NCBI RefSeq assembly: GCF_000426445.1
Contig: NZ_AUFJ01000010.1
Coordinates: 1-64,000, forward strand
Source: Brevibacterium album DSM 18261
GTDB taxonomy: Bacteria > Actinomycetota > Actinomycetes > Actinomycetales > Brevibacteriaceae
DNA length: 64,000 nucleotides
Reading direction: 5' to 3'
Shown: one piece after another, positions 27,815 through 35,616 of the stretch
How positions within the stretch are numbered: the first letter of the stretch is position 1
How the letters are laid out: the number at the start of each line of letters is the position of its first letter
Made by a program: the position numbers and the translations under genes
The notes under the pieces: generated by a model
Databases searched by the model: none
The model's input: the letters and a program-made list of their open reading frames with translations, nothing else
Told to the model about the DNA's origin: nothing

Positions 27815-29158
27815 TCACAGCGTGCGGTACAGGCGGTTCAGCTCGAACGGGGTCACCTGATCGCGATAGGCCGCCCATTCCGCCTGCTTGTTGCGGAGGA
27901 AGTAGTCGAAGACCTCTTCGCCCAGGGTCTCGGCGACGAGCTCCGAGTCCTCCATGAGGGAGACCGCGTGGTCGAGGCTGCGCGGCACCGCGCGGATGCC
28001 CATCGCCCGGCGCTCGCCGTCGGTGAGCGACCAGACGTCGTCCTCGGCCTCGGGCGGCAGCGGCAGCTCGTCCTCGATGCCCTTGAGCCCGGCGGCGAGC
28101 ACGACGGCGTAGGCGAGATAGGGATTGATCGCGGAGTCCATCCCCCGGTACTCGATGCGCGCAGAGGAGGCCTTGCCGGACTTGTACTGCGGCACGCGCA
28201 CGAGGGCTGAGCGGTTCCGGTGCCCCCAGCAGATGTAGCTCGGCGCCTCGTGCCCGGACCACAGCCGCTTGTACGAGTTCACGTGCTGGTTGGTGACCGC
28301 GGAGATCTCCGGAGCGTAGTGCAGGAGGCCGGCGATGAAGCGGCGGCCGACCTCGGACAGCTGGTACTCCGCCCCCGGCTCGTAGAACGCGTTCGTCTCG
28401 CCCTCGAACAGCGAGACGTGCGTGTGCATGCCGCTGCCGGGCTGGTCCGAGAGCGGCTTGGGCATGAATGAGGCGTACACGTCCTGTTCGACGGCCACCT
28501 CCTTGACCATCGCGCGGAAGGTCATGACGTTGTCGGCCATCGTGAGGGCATCGGCGTACCGGAGGTCGATCTCGTTCTGGCCGGGGCCGGCCTCATGGTG
28601 CGAGAACTCGACGCTGATGCCCATCGCCTCGAGCGTCTGCACGGCATCGCGGCGGAAGTCGTTCGCAGTGCCGCCGTTGACGTGGTCGAAGTACCCCGCG
28701 GTGTCCACCGGCACGGGCTCTCCCCCGGCCAGGTCCCCGGACTCGAAGAGGTAGAACTCGATCTCCGGATGCACGTAGAAGCTGAACCCGGCCTCGGCGG
28801 CCCGCTCCAGCGTGCGCTTGAGGACATGGCGCGGATCCGCCGGCGCCGAGCCGCCGTCCGGGAGGTGGATGTCGCAGAACATGCGGGCAGTGGGCTCCTT
28901 CTCACCGCGCCACGGCAGCAGGGAGAAGGTCGCGGGGTCCGGCCGCAGGACCATGTCCGATTCGAAGACGCGGGAGAAGCCCTCGACCGAGGACCCGTCG
29001 AACCCGATCCCCTCGCCGAAGGCCCCCTCGAGCTCCGCCGGCACGATCGCGACGGACTTCAGCTGGCCGAGGACGTCGGAGAACCACAGCCGGATGAAGC
29101 GGACGTCGCGGTCCTCGACGGTGCGCAGGACGAACTCCTGCTGCTTGCTCATGGCCAT
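27815..29158 (-). CDS. glnA2: Glutamine synthetase-like protein, GlnA2 type
   Basis: This 447-residue second glutamine synthetase-like protein of actinomycetes has active-site motifs FDGSSVEGFSRVFESDM, PEIEFYLFE, HHEAGPGQNEIDLRY, GSGMHTHVSLF and RIEYRGMDSAINPYLAY. The adenylylation tyrosine loop is replaced by DDVWSLTDGERR, so GlnE should not modify it. In other actinomycetes GlnA2 contributes little to ammonium assimilation. The order small SPOR-like gene, glnA2, glnE on one strand is conserved. Confidence 0.93.
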   Translation of the reverse strand: MAMSKQQEFVLRTVEDRDVRFIRLWFSDVLGQLKSVAIVPAELEGAFGEGIGFDGSSVEGFSRVFESDMVLRPDPATFSLLPWRGEKEPTARMFCDIHLPDGGSAPADPRHVLKRTLERAAEAGFSFYVHPEIEFYLFESGDLAGGEPVPVDTAGYFDHVNGGTANDFRRDAVQTLEAMGISVEFSHHEAGPGQNEIDLRYADALTMADNVMTFRAMVKEVAVEQDVYASFMPKPLSDQPGSGMHTHVSLFEGETNAFYEPGAEYQLSEVGRRFIAGLLHYAPEISAVTNQHVNSYKRLWSGHEAPSYICWGHRNRSALVRVPQYKSGKASSARIEYRGMDSAINPYLAYAVVLAAGLKGIEDELPLPPEAEDDVWSLTDGERRAMGIRAVPRSLDHAVSLMEDSELVAETLGEEVFDYFLRNKQAEWAAYRDQVTPFELNRLYRTL

Positions 29159-29161
29159 GCG

Positions 29162-29347
29162 TCAGCCGTCCTCCCATTCGCGGTCCTCGCGGTCCCAGTC
29201 CGCGCTCCGGCTCCGCGCGGTCTCGAGCGCTGCGCGGGCCTCGGCCTCGGTGGCATAGGGGCCCATGCGGAACTCCCAGGAGCTCTTGGGGCCGTGCTCC
29301 ACCTCGCCGGTCTTCGTGTTGTACCAGTACTGCGCTTCCTCGGACAT
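29162..29347 (-). CDS. Small SPOR-like protein upstream of glnA2
   Basis: This 61-residue, acidic, soluble protein (EEAQYWYNTKTGEVEHGPKS...RMGPYATEAEARAALETAR) resembles the short SPOR-like proteins found beside glnA2 in many actinomycetes; the role is unknown. GAGGAGG lies just before ATG. Minus-strand TAGTCT (29399-29394) about 46 bases upstream is a candidate -10 for the small gene-glnA2-glnE operon. The gap to glnA2 is 3 bases. Confidence 0.82.
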   Translation of the reverse strand: MSEEAQYWYNTKTGEVEHGPKSSWEFRMGPYATEAEARAALETARSRSADWDREDREWEDG

Positions 29348-29408
29348 CGCCGCCTCCTCGCACCTCGTGTGGACGCCTGTGCTCTGCGCTCTCAGACTAC
29401 CGCGCGGG

Positions 29409-29479
29409 ACCGTCCGGGAGGAGACGAACCGTCCGGGAGCGCAAAAGGTTTGCCGGCCAGACCTTTTCCGGTCTAGGCT
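29409..29479 (+). promoter_or_regulatory. Regulatory region of alanine dehydrogenase
   Basis: Direct repeats ACCGTCCGGGAG at 29409-29420 and 29428-29439 (19-base step) are followed by the inverted repeat AAAAGGT-11-ACCTTTT (29443-29467) and -10 TAGGCT (29474-29479). The inverted repeat covers the -35 position. Confidence 0.5.
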
Positions 29480-29518
29480 CGTGCCGAGAACCCTGTCCGC
29501 TCACCCCAGGAGACACCC

Positions 29519-30637
29519 ATGCGCATCGGCGTACCCACAGAGATCAAGAGCGCGGAGAAGCGCGTCGCCCTCACCCCCGCGGGGGTCCACCAGCTCGTGG
29601 AGCGCGGACACGAGGTGCGCGTCCAGGCCGGTGCCGGACTGGGCTCGCACCTCGCGGACGAGGAGTACGCGGCCGCGGGCGCTCTCCTCGTCGACACCGC
29701 CGCCGAGGCCTGGGGAGCCTCGGACATGGTCGTCAAGGTCAAGGAGCCCCTGCCGGAGGAGCACGGCTTCCTGCGCGAGGACCTCATCCTGTTCACCTAC
29801 CTCCACCTGGCCGCCGCGGAGGACCTCACGCAGGCGGTCCTCGCCGCCGGCACGACCGCGATCGCGTACGAGACGGTCCAGCCGGACGCGGGCGGTCTGC
29901 CGCTGCTCGCCCCCATGAGCGAGATCGCCGGACGGCTCTCCGTGCAGGAGGGCGCGCACCACCTGCTCGCGGCCCAGGGCGGACGCGGGGTGCTCCTGCC
30001 GGGCGTGCCGGGAGTGGACCGGGCGAAGGTCGCGATCATCGGCGCGGGTGTGGCCGGGGCCTCGGCCGCGAGGGCCGCTGTCGGCATGGGCGCGCAGGTC
30101 GAGATCTTCGACATCAGCCTCCCGCGCCTGCGCTACCTCGACGAGGTCTTCGACGGCCGCCTGCAGACCAGGGCCTCGACGCCGCTGGACATCGCGGCCT
30201 CCGTCGCCGAGGCCGACCTCGTGGTGGGCTCCGTGCTCATCCCGGGCCACCGCGCGCCCAAGCTCGTCACGGACGAGATGGTCTCGGCGGCGAAGCCCGG
30301 CAGCGTGTTCGTCGACATCGCGATCGACCAGGGCGGCTGCTTCGCCGGCTCGCGGCCGACCACGTACGCCGAGCCCACGTACCGGCAGCACTCCTCGATC
30401 TTCTACTGCGTCGCGAACATGCCCGGCGGAGCGCCCGTGACGGCGACCAAGGCGCTGACCAATGCGACGACGCCCTACATCCTGCGCATCGCCGACCTCG
30501 GCTGGCGCGCAGCGCTCGGCGCCGACAGCGCGCTCGCCCGCGGGCTCAACGCGCACGGCGGCACGCTCACGAACGCGCCCGTGGCCGAGGCGTTCGGGCT
30601 GGAGGCGGTTGAGCCGAAGAGCGTCCTCGCGGGCTGA
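29519..30637 (+). CDS. ald: Alanine dehydrogenase
   Basis: This 372-residue NAD+ enzyme interconverts alanine and pyruvate plus ammonia. Substrate-binding residues sit in the N-terminal RVALTPAGV, with KVKEP (Lys near 75) and FTYLHLA (His near 96). The Rossmann motif is GAGVAGASAAR (about 176-186), followed by VDIAIDQGGC and the C-terminal helix. AGGAG precedes ATG with the expected spacing. It converges with the FadR-like gene, 13 bases apart with no visible terminator. Confidence 0.94.
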   Translation: MRIGVPTEIKSAEKRVALTPAGVHQLVERGHEVRVQAGAGLGSHLADEEYAAAGALLVDTAAEAWGASDMVVKVKEPLPEEHGFLREDLILFTYLHLAAAEDLTQAVLAAGTTAIAYETVQPDAGGLPLLAPMSEIAGRLSVQEGAHHLLAAQGGRGVLLPGVPGVDRAKVAIIGAGVAGASAARAAVGMGAQVEIFDISLPRLRYLDEVFDGRLQTRASTPLDIAASVAEADLVVGSVLIPGHRAPKLVTDEMVSAAKPGSVFVDIAIDQGGCFAGSRPTTYAEPTYRQHSSIFYCVANMPGGAPVTATKALTNATTPYILRIADLGWRAALGADSALARGLNAHGGTLTNAPVAEAFGLEAVEPKSVLAG

Positions 30638-30650
30638 GTGCCCGCAGGCC

Positions 30651-31394
30651 TCACTGCCCGCCCATCGTCGTGGTGCGGAAGTGCGTCTCGCACAGTTCGC
30701 CGGCCGTCTCGGGATCGCCCGCCGCTATGGCCTCCACGAGACCCCGGTGATCGGCCGCGGCCTGTTCGAAGAGGCGCTCGGAGAAGGGGTCGTGGCGGAA
30801 GCCGGCGTTGATCCTGCCGTCGAGGTCCGCGGCGATTTCGGCGAGCAGGGGATTCCGCGCCGCCTGCGCCATGGCGTGGTGGAACCGGGCGTCCGCGGTC
30901 CGCGCCGCCGCCGCGGAACCGGCGCGGGCGTACTCGTCCGCGAGCTCGCGGAGGCGCGCGATGTCAGCCGCCTCCCGGCGCCGCGCCGCGACGGCGGCCA
31001 CCCGGTTCTGGACGATCGCCCGGGCGTCGAGGAGGTCGCGGCGGGACTGGCGGAATTCGGCCAGGCGCGCGGAGTACTCCTCGACGCGGGCGGGCTCGAC
31101 ATGGGCGATGAACGTGCCCCCGCCGCGGCCCCGGCGGCGGACGACGAAGCCCTGCCGCTCGAGTGTGGCCAGCGCCGCGCGCACGCTCGAGCGCGAGACC
31201 TCGAGCTCATCCGCCAGGCGGCGCTCCGGGGGCAGACAGGTGCCCTCGGGCAGCGCGCCGACGGCGATCGAGGCCATGATGTGGTCGGCGATCTGCCGGG
31301 GGGTCGAGGACTGGGACACGACACCGGCGAGATCCGCGTAGTCGGCATCGAGCTCGGGCTGCGGCGGCTCCGGGGGCGGCTCCGCGTGCGACAT
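30651..31394 (-). CDS. FadR-family (GntR) transcriptional regulator
   Basis: This 247-residue regulator has an N-terminal winged helix (PRQIADHIMASIAVGALPEG...SRSSVRAALATLERQG...GGTFIA, about 33-95) and an all-helical FCD ligand domain with DARFHHAMAQAARNPLLAEI and a C-terminal DHRGLVEAI...H metal/ligand site. ATG at 31394 has GGAGGAG upstream. It is convergent with ald, so its target may be ald or a distant organic-acid operon; the sequence does not say. Confidence 0.85.
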   Translation of the reverse strand: MSHAEPPPEPPQPELDADYADLAGVVSQSSTPRQIADHIMASIAVGALPEGTCLPPERRLADELEVSRSSVRAALATLERQGFVVRRRGRGGGTFIAHVEPARVEEYSARLAEFRQSRRDLLDARAIVQNRVAAVAARRREAADIARLRELADEYARAGSAAAARTADARFHHAMAQAARNPLLAEIAADLDGRINAGFRHDPFSERLFEQAAADHRGLVEAIAAGDPETAGELCETHFRTTTMGGQ

Positions 31395-31488
31395 GGGTCT
31401 CCTCCGTCCTCGGCACCGGTCGCGGGCGGGGAGTCCGGCACCCCTCCGCTCACCGCCCACCATAGCCGCCGCGGGACGCCCGCCTGGC

Positions 31489-31504
31489 TACACTGGGCCC
31501 CATC
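31489..31504 (+). promoter_or_regulatory. -10 element of map
   Basis: TACACT (31489-31494), 10 bases before ATG at 31505. The leader would be 2-4 bases at most. Confidence 0.45.
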
Positions 31505-32413
31505 ATGACTGACAGCATCGCTCCCGCAGCCCAGGCTCCCCTCGGCACCCTCGTGCCGGGCACGCTCTCTCCCCAGCGTCCCGTTCCCGCCTCCATCCCG
31601 CGTCCGGAGTACGTGGGCCGGAAGGAGCCGGACGAGGGGCGCGGCGGCGACTTCCACAGCCCCGAGGAGGTCGAGCGCATCCGCGCCGCCGGCCGGATCG
31701 CCGCCGATGCGCTCGCGGAGGTGGGGAAGATCATCCGGCCCGGCATCACGACCGACGAGATCGACGCCGTGGCGCACGAGTTCATGGTCTCGCGCGGCGC
31801 CTATCCCTCCACGCTCGGCTACCGGGGCTATCCCAAGTCCGTCTGCACGTCCGTCAACGAGTGCATCTGCCACGGCATCCCCGATTCGACGGTGCTGGCC
31901 GACGGCGACATCGTCAACGTGGACATCACCGCCTACAGGGACGGCGTGCACGGCGACACTAACTTCACCTTCCTCGTGGGCGAGGTCGACGAGGAGTCCC
32001 GGCTGCTCGTGGAGCGGGCGCATGAGGCGATGATGCGCGGGATCAAGGCCGTGCGCCCCGGGCGGCAGATCAATGTGATCGGGCGCGTCATCGAGAAGTA
32101 CGCGAAGCGGTTCGGCTACGGCGTGGTCCGCGACTTCACCGGTCACGGGGTGGGTCGCGAATTCCACTCCGGACTCATCGTCCCGCACTACGACGCCGCA
32201 CCCGCGCACGCAGAGGTGATCGAGCCGGGCATGGTCTTCACCGCCGAGCCCATGCTCAACCTCGGCACGGAGCGCTGGGAGCAGTGGGACGACGGCTGGA
32301 CGATCGTCACGAAGGACCGGAAGCGCTCGGCGCAGTTCGAGCACACCTTCGTCGTCACGGAGACCGGCACCGACATCCTCACCCTGCCCTCCGAGGGCGT
32401 GACGATCGCCTGA
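31505..32413 (+). CDS. map: Methionine aminopeptidase, type I
   Basis: This 302-residue enzyme removes the initiator methionine from nascent proteins. The five metal ligands are visible: Asp in IVNVDIT, Asp in HGDTNFTF, His in GHGVGREFH, Glu in FTAEPML and Glu in QFEHTFVV. A 45-residue Pro-rich N-terminal extension with [13 protein letters not shown] precedes the catalytic domain, as in the longer MetAPs of actinomycetes. ppgK follows 60 bases downstream on the same strand. Confidence 0.95.
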   Translation: MTDSIAPAAQAPLGTLVPGTLSPQRPVPASIPRPEYVGRKEPDEGRGGDFHSPEEVERIRAAGRIAADALAEVGKIIRPGITTDEIDAVAHEFMVSRGAYPSTLGYRGYPKSVCTSVNECICHGIPDSTVLADGDIVNVDITAYRDGVHGDTNFTFLVGEVDEESRLLVERAHEAMMRGIKAVRPGRQINVIGRVIEKYAKRFGYGVVRDFTGHGVGREFHSGLIVPHYDAAPAHAEVIEPGMVFTAEPMLNLGTERWEQWDDGWTIVTKDRKRSAQFEHTFVVTETGTDILTLPSEGVTIA

Positions 32414-32473
32414 GCCCCGCCCGCGGAGGGCACCCCGCTTCGAATCGGACCGGAAACAGCAGAGAGGCCTGTC

Positions 32474-33316
32474 ATGGCAGAGAAGGCACACGTCGACACC
32501 TCGCACCTCGCGATCGGCATCGACATCGGCGGGACGGGCACCAAAGTGGGGCTCGTCGACGTGGAGGCGGGAGAGCTCGTGGGCAAGCGGTGTCGTCTGG
32601 ACACCCCCGCGGACGCCTCGGCCGAGGGCATCGTCGAGACGGTGTCCGCGGCACTGGGCGATCTCGCGGCGCAGTGCGCCGAGGCGGGAGTCATCGCCGC
32701 TCCCGAGCACCTCATGAAGCTGCCGGTCGGCGCGGCCTTCCCCGGCGTGGTGAAGCGCGGCACCGTCGTGTTCGCGGGCAACCTCACCCAGGCGATCGGC
32801 GCCCCCATCGCGGACCTGCTGCGTGAGGCCACGGGCACCGCCGTGCACATCGCCAACGATGCCGATGCCGCGGGGCTCGCGGAGATGACCTACGGTGCGG
32901 GGCGCAAGCACCGGAAGGAGAGCGTCATCGTCACGACGCTGGGCACCGGCATCGGCACGGCGCTGTTCACGAGCGGTCGCCTCTACCCCTATTCCGAGCT
33001 CGGGCACATCATGATGGGCGAGGAGGTCGCGGAGAGGCAGATGTCCGTCGCGGCGATGCGCCGGCTGGAGCTCGGCTTCGAGGAGTGGGGCGCCCGGCTG
33101 ACCACGTACTACCGTGAGCTCGAGCGGCTGTTCTTCCCGGATCTCTTCATCCTGGGCGGAGGCATCTCCAAGCGCAGCGCCGAGTACCTGCACCACATCG
33201 ACGTGAAGACGCCCATCCGCGTCGCGAAGCTGCTGAACAACGCCGGCATCGTGGGCGCGGGCCTGCTGGGGGCCAATCAGGGCAGGCCCAGGGTGGGCCG
33301 CAGGAAGAAGGGATGA
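32474..33316 (+). CDS. ppgK: Polyphosphate glucokinase (ROK family)
   Basis: This 280-residue kinase phosphorylates glucose from polyphosphate or ATP. ROK motifs are the phosphate loop IGIDIGGTGTKVGLVD, NDADAAGLAEM with the catalytic Asp, TLGTGIGTALF, SELGHIMMG and FILGGGISK. The length and the actinobacterial context fit PpgK rather than plain glucokinase. A long hairpin repeat follows. Confidence 0.9.
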   Translation: MAEKAHVDTSHLAIGIDIGGTGTKVGLVDVEAGELVGKRCRLDTPADASAEGIVETVSAALGDLAAQCAEAGVIAAPEHLMKLPVGAAFPGVVKRGTVVFAGNLTQAIGAPIADLLREATGTAVHIANDADAAGLAEMTYGAGRKHRKESVIVTTLGTGIGTALFTSGRLYPYSELGHIMMGEEVAERQMSVAAMRRLELGFEEWGARLTTYYRELERLFFPDLFILGGGISKRSAEYLHHIDVKTPIRVAKLLNNAGIVGAGLLGANQGRPRVGRRKKG

Positions 33317-33331
33317 TCGCAGGACGCGTCT

Positions 33332-33393
33332 GTGCGCGTATGCGCTCTCTGCGCCGCAGTCGGCTCCAGCGCGCAGAATCCGCATACGCGCAC
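33332..33393. repeat. Long hairpin between ppgK and rnpB (repeat family copy 3)
   Basis: GTGCGCGTATGCG (33332-33344) pairs perfectly with CGCATACGCGCAC (33381-33393). Inside, TCTGCGC (33348-33354) pairs with GCGCAGA (33371-33377). The result is a 20-bp stem with one 3x3 internal loop and a 16-base loop. It shares AATCCGCATACG...GCAGCCAG with copies 1, 2 and 4, and can end both ppgK and rnpB. Confidence 0.7.
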
Positions 33394-33412
33394 GGGCAGC
33401 CAGTGGGTGAGT

Positions 33413-33809
33413 GAGGGACGGCCGCCTGTACGCCGGGTTCTGTGCGCGCGCCGGGTCGCCCCTGCGCGCGTGACGGCCATCTGTCTGGGACCGCTGTTGC
33501 CAGCGGCCTCGAGCGATCCACCCGACGGCTCGGGCGAGCAGCCCTCGAGCGCCGTCTGTCCGATCTTGCTCCGGGTGGGGTTTGCCGAGCAGCCGCAGTC
33601 GCCTGCGGCCCTGGTGGTCTCTTACACCGCCGTTTCACCCTTACCCGCCGGCGCTCGCGCGCACGGCGGGCGGTCTGTTCTCTGTGGCACTTTCCCGCGG
33701 GTTGCCCCGGGTGGCCGTTAGCCACCACCCTGCTCTGCGGAGCCCGGACGTTCCTCAGCGGAGGGGCTTTCGCCGTTCCCCCGCCGCGGCCGCCCGGCGA
33801 CCGTCCCTC
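33413..33809 (-). ncRNA. rnpB: RNase P RNA, class A
   Basis: The catalytic RNA of ribonuclease P matures tRNA 5' ends. Read on the minus strand, the 5' part has the GAACGGCGAAAGCCCC and GAGGAACGTCCGGGCTCC blocks (P4 5' strand), GGTGGTGGCTAACGGCC, and the GGGTAAGGGTGAAACGGC...TAAGAGACCACC core. The 3' half has ACAGACGGC, the P4 partner ACAGAACCCGGCGTA (L15 and tRNA CCA-binding region nearby), and the 5' and 3' ends pair (GAGGGACGG / CCGTCCCTC, P1). A -10 like TAAGGT (33823-33818) lies 9 bases upstream. About 397 bases, typical for actinomycetes. Confidence 0.95.
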
Positions 33810-33873
33810 AGCGGGCAACCTTACACCCATGCGGGCGGCCCGCCCCACCTCATGACCGTCCCGCAGCGACCTG

Positions 33874-33885
33874 TAGCCTGACCCG
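33874..33885 (+). promoter_or_regulatory. Leaderless promoter of yaaA
   Basis: TAGCCT (33874-33879) is 6 bases before GTG at 33886. Confidence 0.5.
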
Positions 33886-34641
33886 GTGAAGATCCTGCTC
33901 CCCCCGTCCGAGGGGAAGACCGCGCCCGCGGCCGGCCCCTCCCTCGACCTCTCGGCGCTCTCCTTCCCCCAGCTCGCGGCCTCGCGCGAGGAGGTCCTCG
34001 CGGCGCTGGTCGCGGCCTCGGCCGAGGAGGACGCGCTCGCCACCCTGGACGTCGGCGCCGGCCTCGCCGCCGAGGTCGAGGCCAACACTCGCCTGCAGGG
34101 CGCCGCCAGCGCTCCCGCGCATGACGTCTACTCCGGAGTCCTCTACGCCGCGATGGAGGCCGGCGGGGTGGAGGCCCACCGGCTCGAAGAGGTGTTCGTC
34201 TCCTCCGCCCTGTTCGGCGTGGTGAACCTCATGGACCCGATCCCCGCCTACCGCCTCTCGATGGGCACCGCCCTGCCGCCCCTGGGCCGCATGCGCACAT
34301 GGTGGAAGAAGCGCCTGGCCACCGTCCTCGACGAGGCCTTCGGCGAGGAGCTCGTCCTCGACTGCCGCTCCGCCGACTACCGCGCCTCCTGGCCCGGCAG
34401 GCCCGCCCACACGATCACCGTCGACGTCGTGCAGATCCGGAACGGACAGCGGAAGGTCGTCTCGCATTTCGCCAAGCACACCCGCGGCGAACTCGCCGGC
34501 CGCCTGCTGCGCGCCGAAGGCCCCCTCCCGGAGACCGCCGAGGACCTCGTCGAGGCCTCCTCCCACTGGTACGACGTCGAGTACACCGCCCCCACCGCAC
34601 GGAAGGCGGCCTCCCTCACCGTGGTGCTGCCGGAGGGCTGA
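33886..34641 (+). CDS. yaaA: Peroxide stress protein, YaaA family
   Basis: This 251-residue member of the YaaA/DUF328 family binds DNA and limits iron-driven damage under peroxide stress in E. coli. Landmarks are the N-terminal MKILLPPSEGKT, the YSGVLYAAM region, DPIPAYRLSMGTALPP, LVLDCRSADYRASWPG and VSHFAKHTRGELAGRLLR. Length is normal. The start is GTG at 33886, probably leaderless. The last 26 bases overlap the end of the convergent AraC gene. It may fit with the iron-uptake operon next door. Confidence 0.9.
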   Translation: MKILLPPSEGKTAPAAGPSLDLSALSFPQLAASREEVLAALVAASAEEDALATLDVGAGLAAEVEANTRLQGAASAPAHDVYSGVLYAAMEAGGVEAHRLEEVFVSSALFGVVNLMDPIPAYRLSMGTALPPLGRMRTWWKKRLATVLDEAFGEELVLDCRSADYRASWPGRPAHTITVDVVQIRNGQRKVVSHFAKHTRGELAGRLLRAEGPLPETAEDLVEASSHWYDVEYTAPTARKAASLTVVLPEG

Positions 34642-35422
34642 GCCGCTCGATCCCGCGCACGCCGCCCTGAACCGCGGGCGGGACGGGAGCGGCGGCGAGC
34701 GGATCCTCGCGCAGGACCTCGATCGGCACGCCGGACTCCCTGCTCAGCGCCCGCAGCAGCCCCGCACGGGTGGCGAACCCCGCCGTCCGCGCCGCGCTCA
34801 TGCCGCTGGAGCCCCCGCGCAGACACCGGACTGCCTCGTTGAGGCGCCGCCGCGTCCTCCACCGGCTGAAGCTCATCCCGGTCTCCTCGGCGAAGATCCG
34901 CTGCACCTGGCGCTCGCTCATCCCCACCCGCGCGCACAGCGCCGCGAGCGTCGCGGGTGAGCCCACCGAGACCTCGGCGATCCGCGCGACCAGCGGGTGC
35001 ACGGGCAGGGGCGCGGCGAAGGCCTCGGAGCCCAGCCGCAGCAGCAGCTCCTCGAGCGCACCGGTGAAGACCGCGTGCTGCTCTTCCGTACGGGGCTCGG
35101 CCGCCATCCGCGCGAGCATGAGGTCCGTGATCGCCGGCACCACCCCCAGGCGCTCGATGCGCCGGCCGGGCTCCACCCCCGCGGCGAGCAGCGGCCCCAG
35201 GACGATCGAGTGCTCCTCGAGGCGCACCGCATGCGGGACTCCCGCCGCCAGCCACACCGAGGTCCGCGGCTCGAGGACGATCGCCTCCCCCTCCACCGTG
35301 AGCACTCCCCGGCCCATCACCATGTGCACGACATGGGGCTGCGCGTGCGCATGCATCGGATGCCCCGTGAACCGCATCGTCGTCTCCGGAACCGCCGTCG
35401 CGAACTCCCGCCTGAAACCCAT
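34616..35422 (-). CDS. AraC-family regulator with cupin sensor domain
   Basis: This 268-residue protein has an N-terminal cupin fold (MHAHAQPHVVHMVMGRGVLTVEGEAIVLEPRTS, then GVPHAV) as ligand sensor and two C-terminal helix-turn-helix motifs (LAALCARVGMSERQVQRIF and a degenerate second, SGMSAARTAGFATRAGLLRAL). ATG at 35422 has GGAGGGGAG upstream; the longer frame is not needed. It is divergent from the siderophore-uptake operon, so it is likely its activator, with a siderophore as possible ligand (inference). The 3' end overlaps yaaA by 26 bases. Confidence 0.87.
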   Translation of the reverse strand: MGFRREFATAVPETTMRFTGHPMHAHAQPHVVHMVMGRGVLTVEGEAIVLEPRTSVWLAAGVPHAVRLEEHSIVLGPLLAAGVEPGRRIERLGVVPAITDLMLARMAAEPRTEEQHAVFTGALEELLLRLGSEAFAAPLPVHPLVARIAEVSVGSPATLAALCARVGMSERQVQRIFAEETGMSFSRWRTRRRLNEAVRCLRGGSSGMSAARTAGFATRAGLLRALSRESGVPIEVLREDPLAAAPVPPAVQGGVRGIERLSPPAAPR

Positions 35423-35464
35423 CGCACTCCCCTCCGCGGCGTCCCGCCCGCGCAACACGGCACC

Positions 35465-35484
35465 GTCATTCCGCAATGACCCTA
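35465..35484 (-). promoter_or_regulatory. Palindrome and -10 of the AraC gene
   Basis: GTCATT-CCGC-AATGAC (35465-35480) overlaps the predicted start of transcription from TAGGGT (35484-35479, minus strand). It may be an autoregulatory site. Confidence 0.4.
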
Positions 35485-35502
35485 TGCCCTAATTCTTCGA
35501 TC

Positions 35503-35536
35503 TGTCGCCTCCGGGCCGGGTCGATGTCGCCTCCGG
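35503..35536 (+). promoter_or_regulatory. Direct repeat, likely AraC-type activator site
   Basis: TGTCGCCTCCGG occurs at 35503-35514 and 35525-35536, a 22-base step (two helical turns), ending just before the expected -35 of the -10 TAGGGT at 35561-35566. This is the arrangement AraC-type activators use. Confidence 0.5.
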
Positions 35537-35579
35537 ACCGCCCCTGCCCGAAACCGGCCCTAGGGTCGGTTCTCGGCAC

Positions 35580-35598
35580 TTATGTGAGGCTACCCTTA
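35580..35598 (+). promoter_or_regulatory. DtxR/IdeR-type iron box
   Basis: TTATGTGAGGCTACCCTTA agrees with the DtxR/IdeR consensus TTAGGTTAGGCTAACCTAA at 15 of 19 positions. It lies just after the predicted transcription start and 18 bases before the lipoprotein GTG, so iron-loaded DtxR would block the operon. Confidence 0.72.
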
Positions 35599-35616
35599 AC
35601 CATCCTGGAGGAATCC

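Noticed and set aside
33332..33881. Several open frames of about 100-140 codons around 33.3-33.9 kb
   Set aside because: They lie within RNase P RNA, whose conserved helices explain the sequence.
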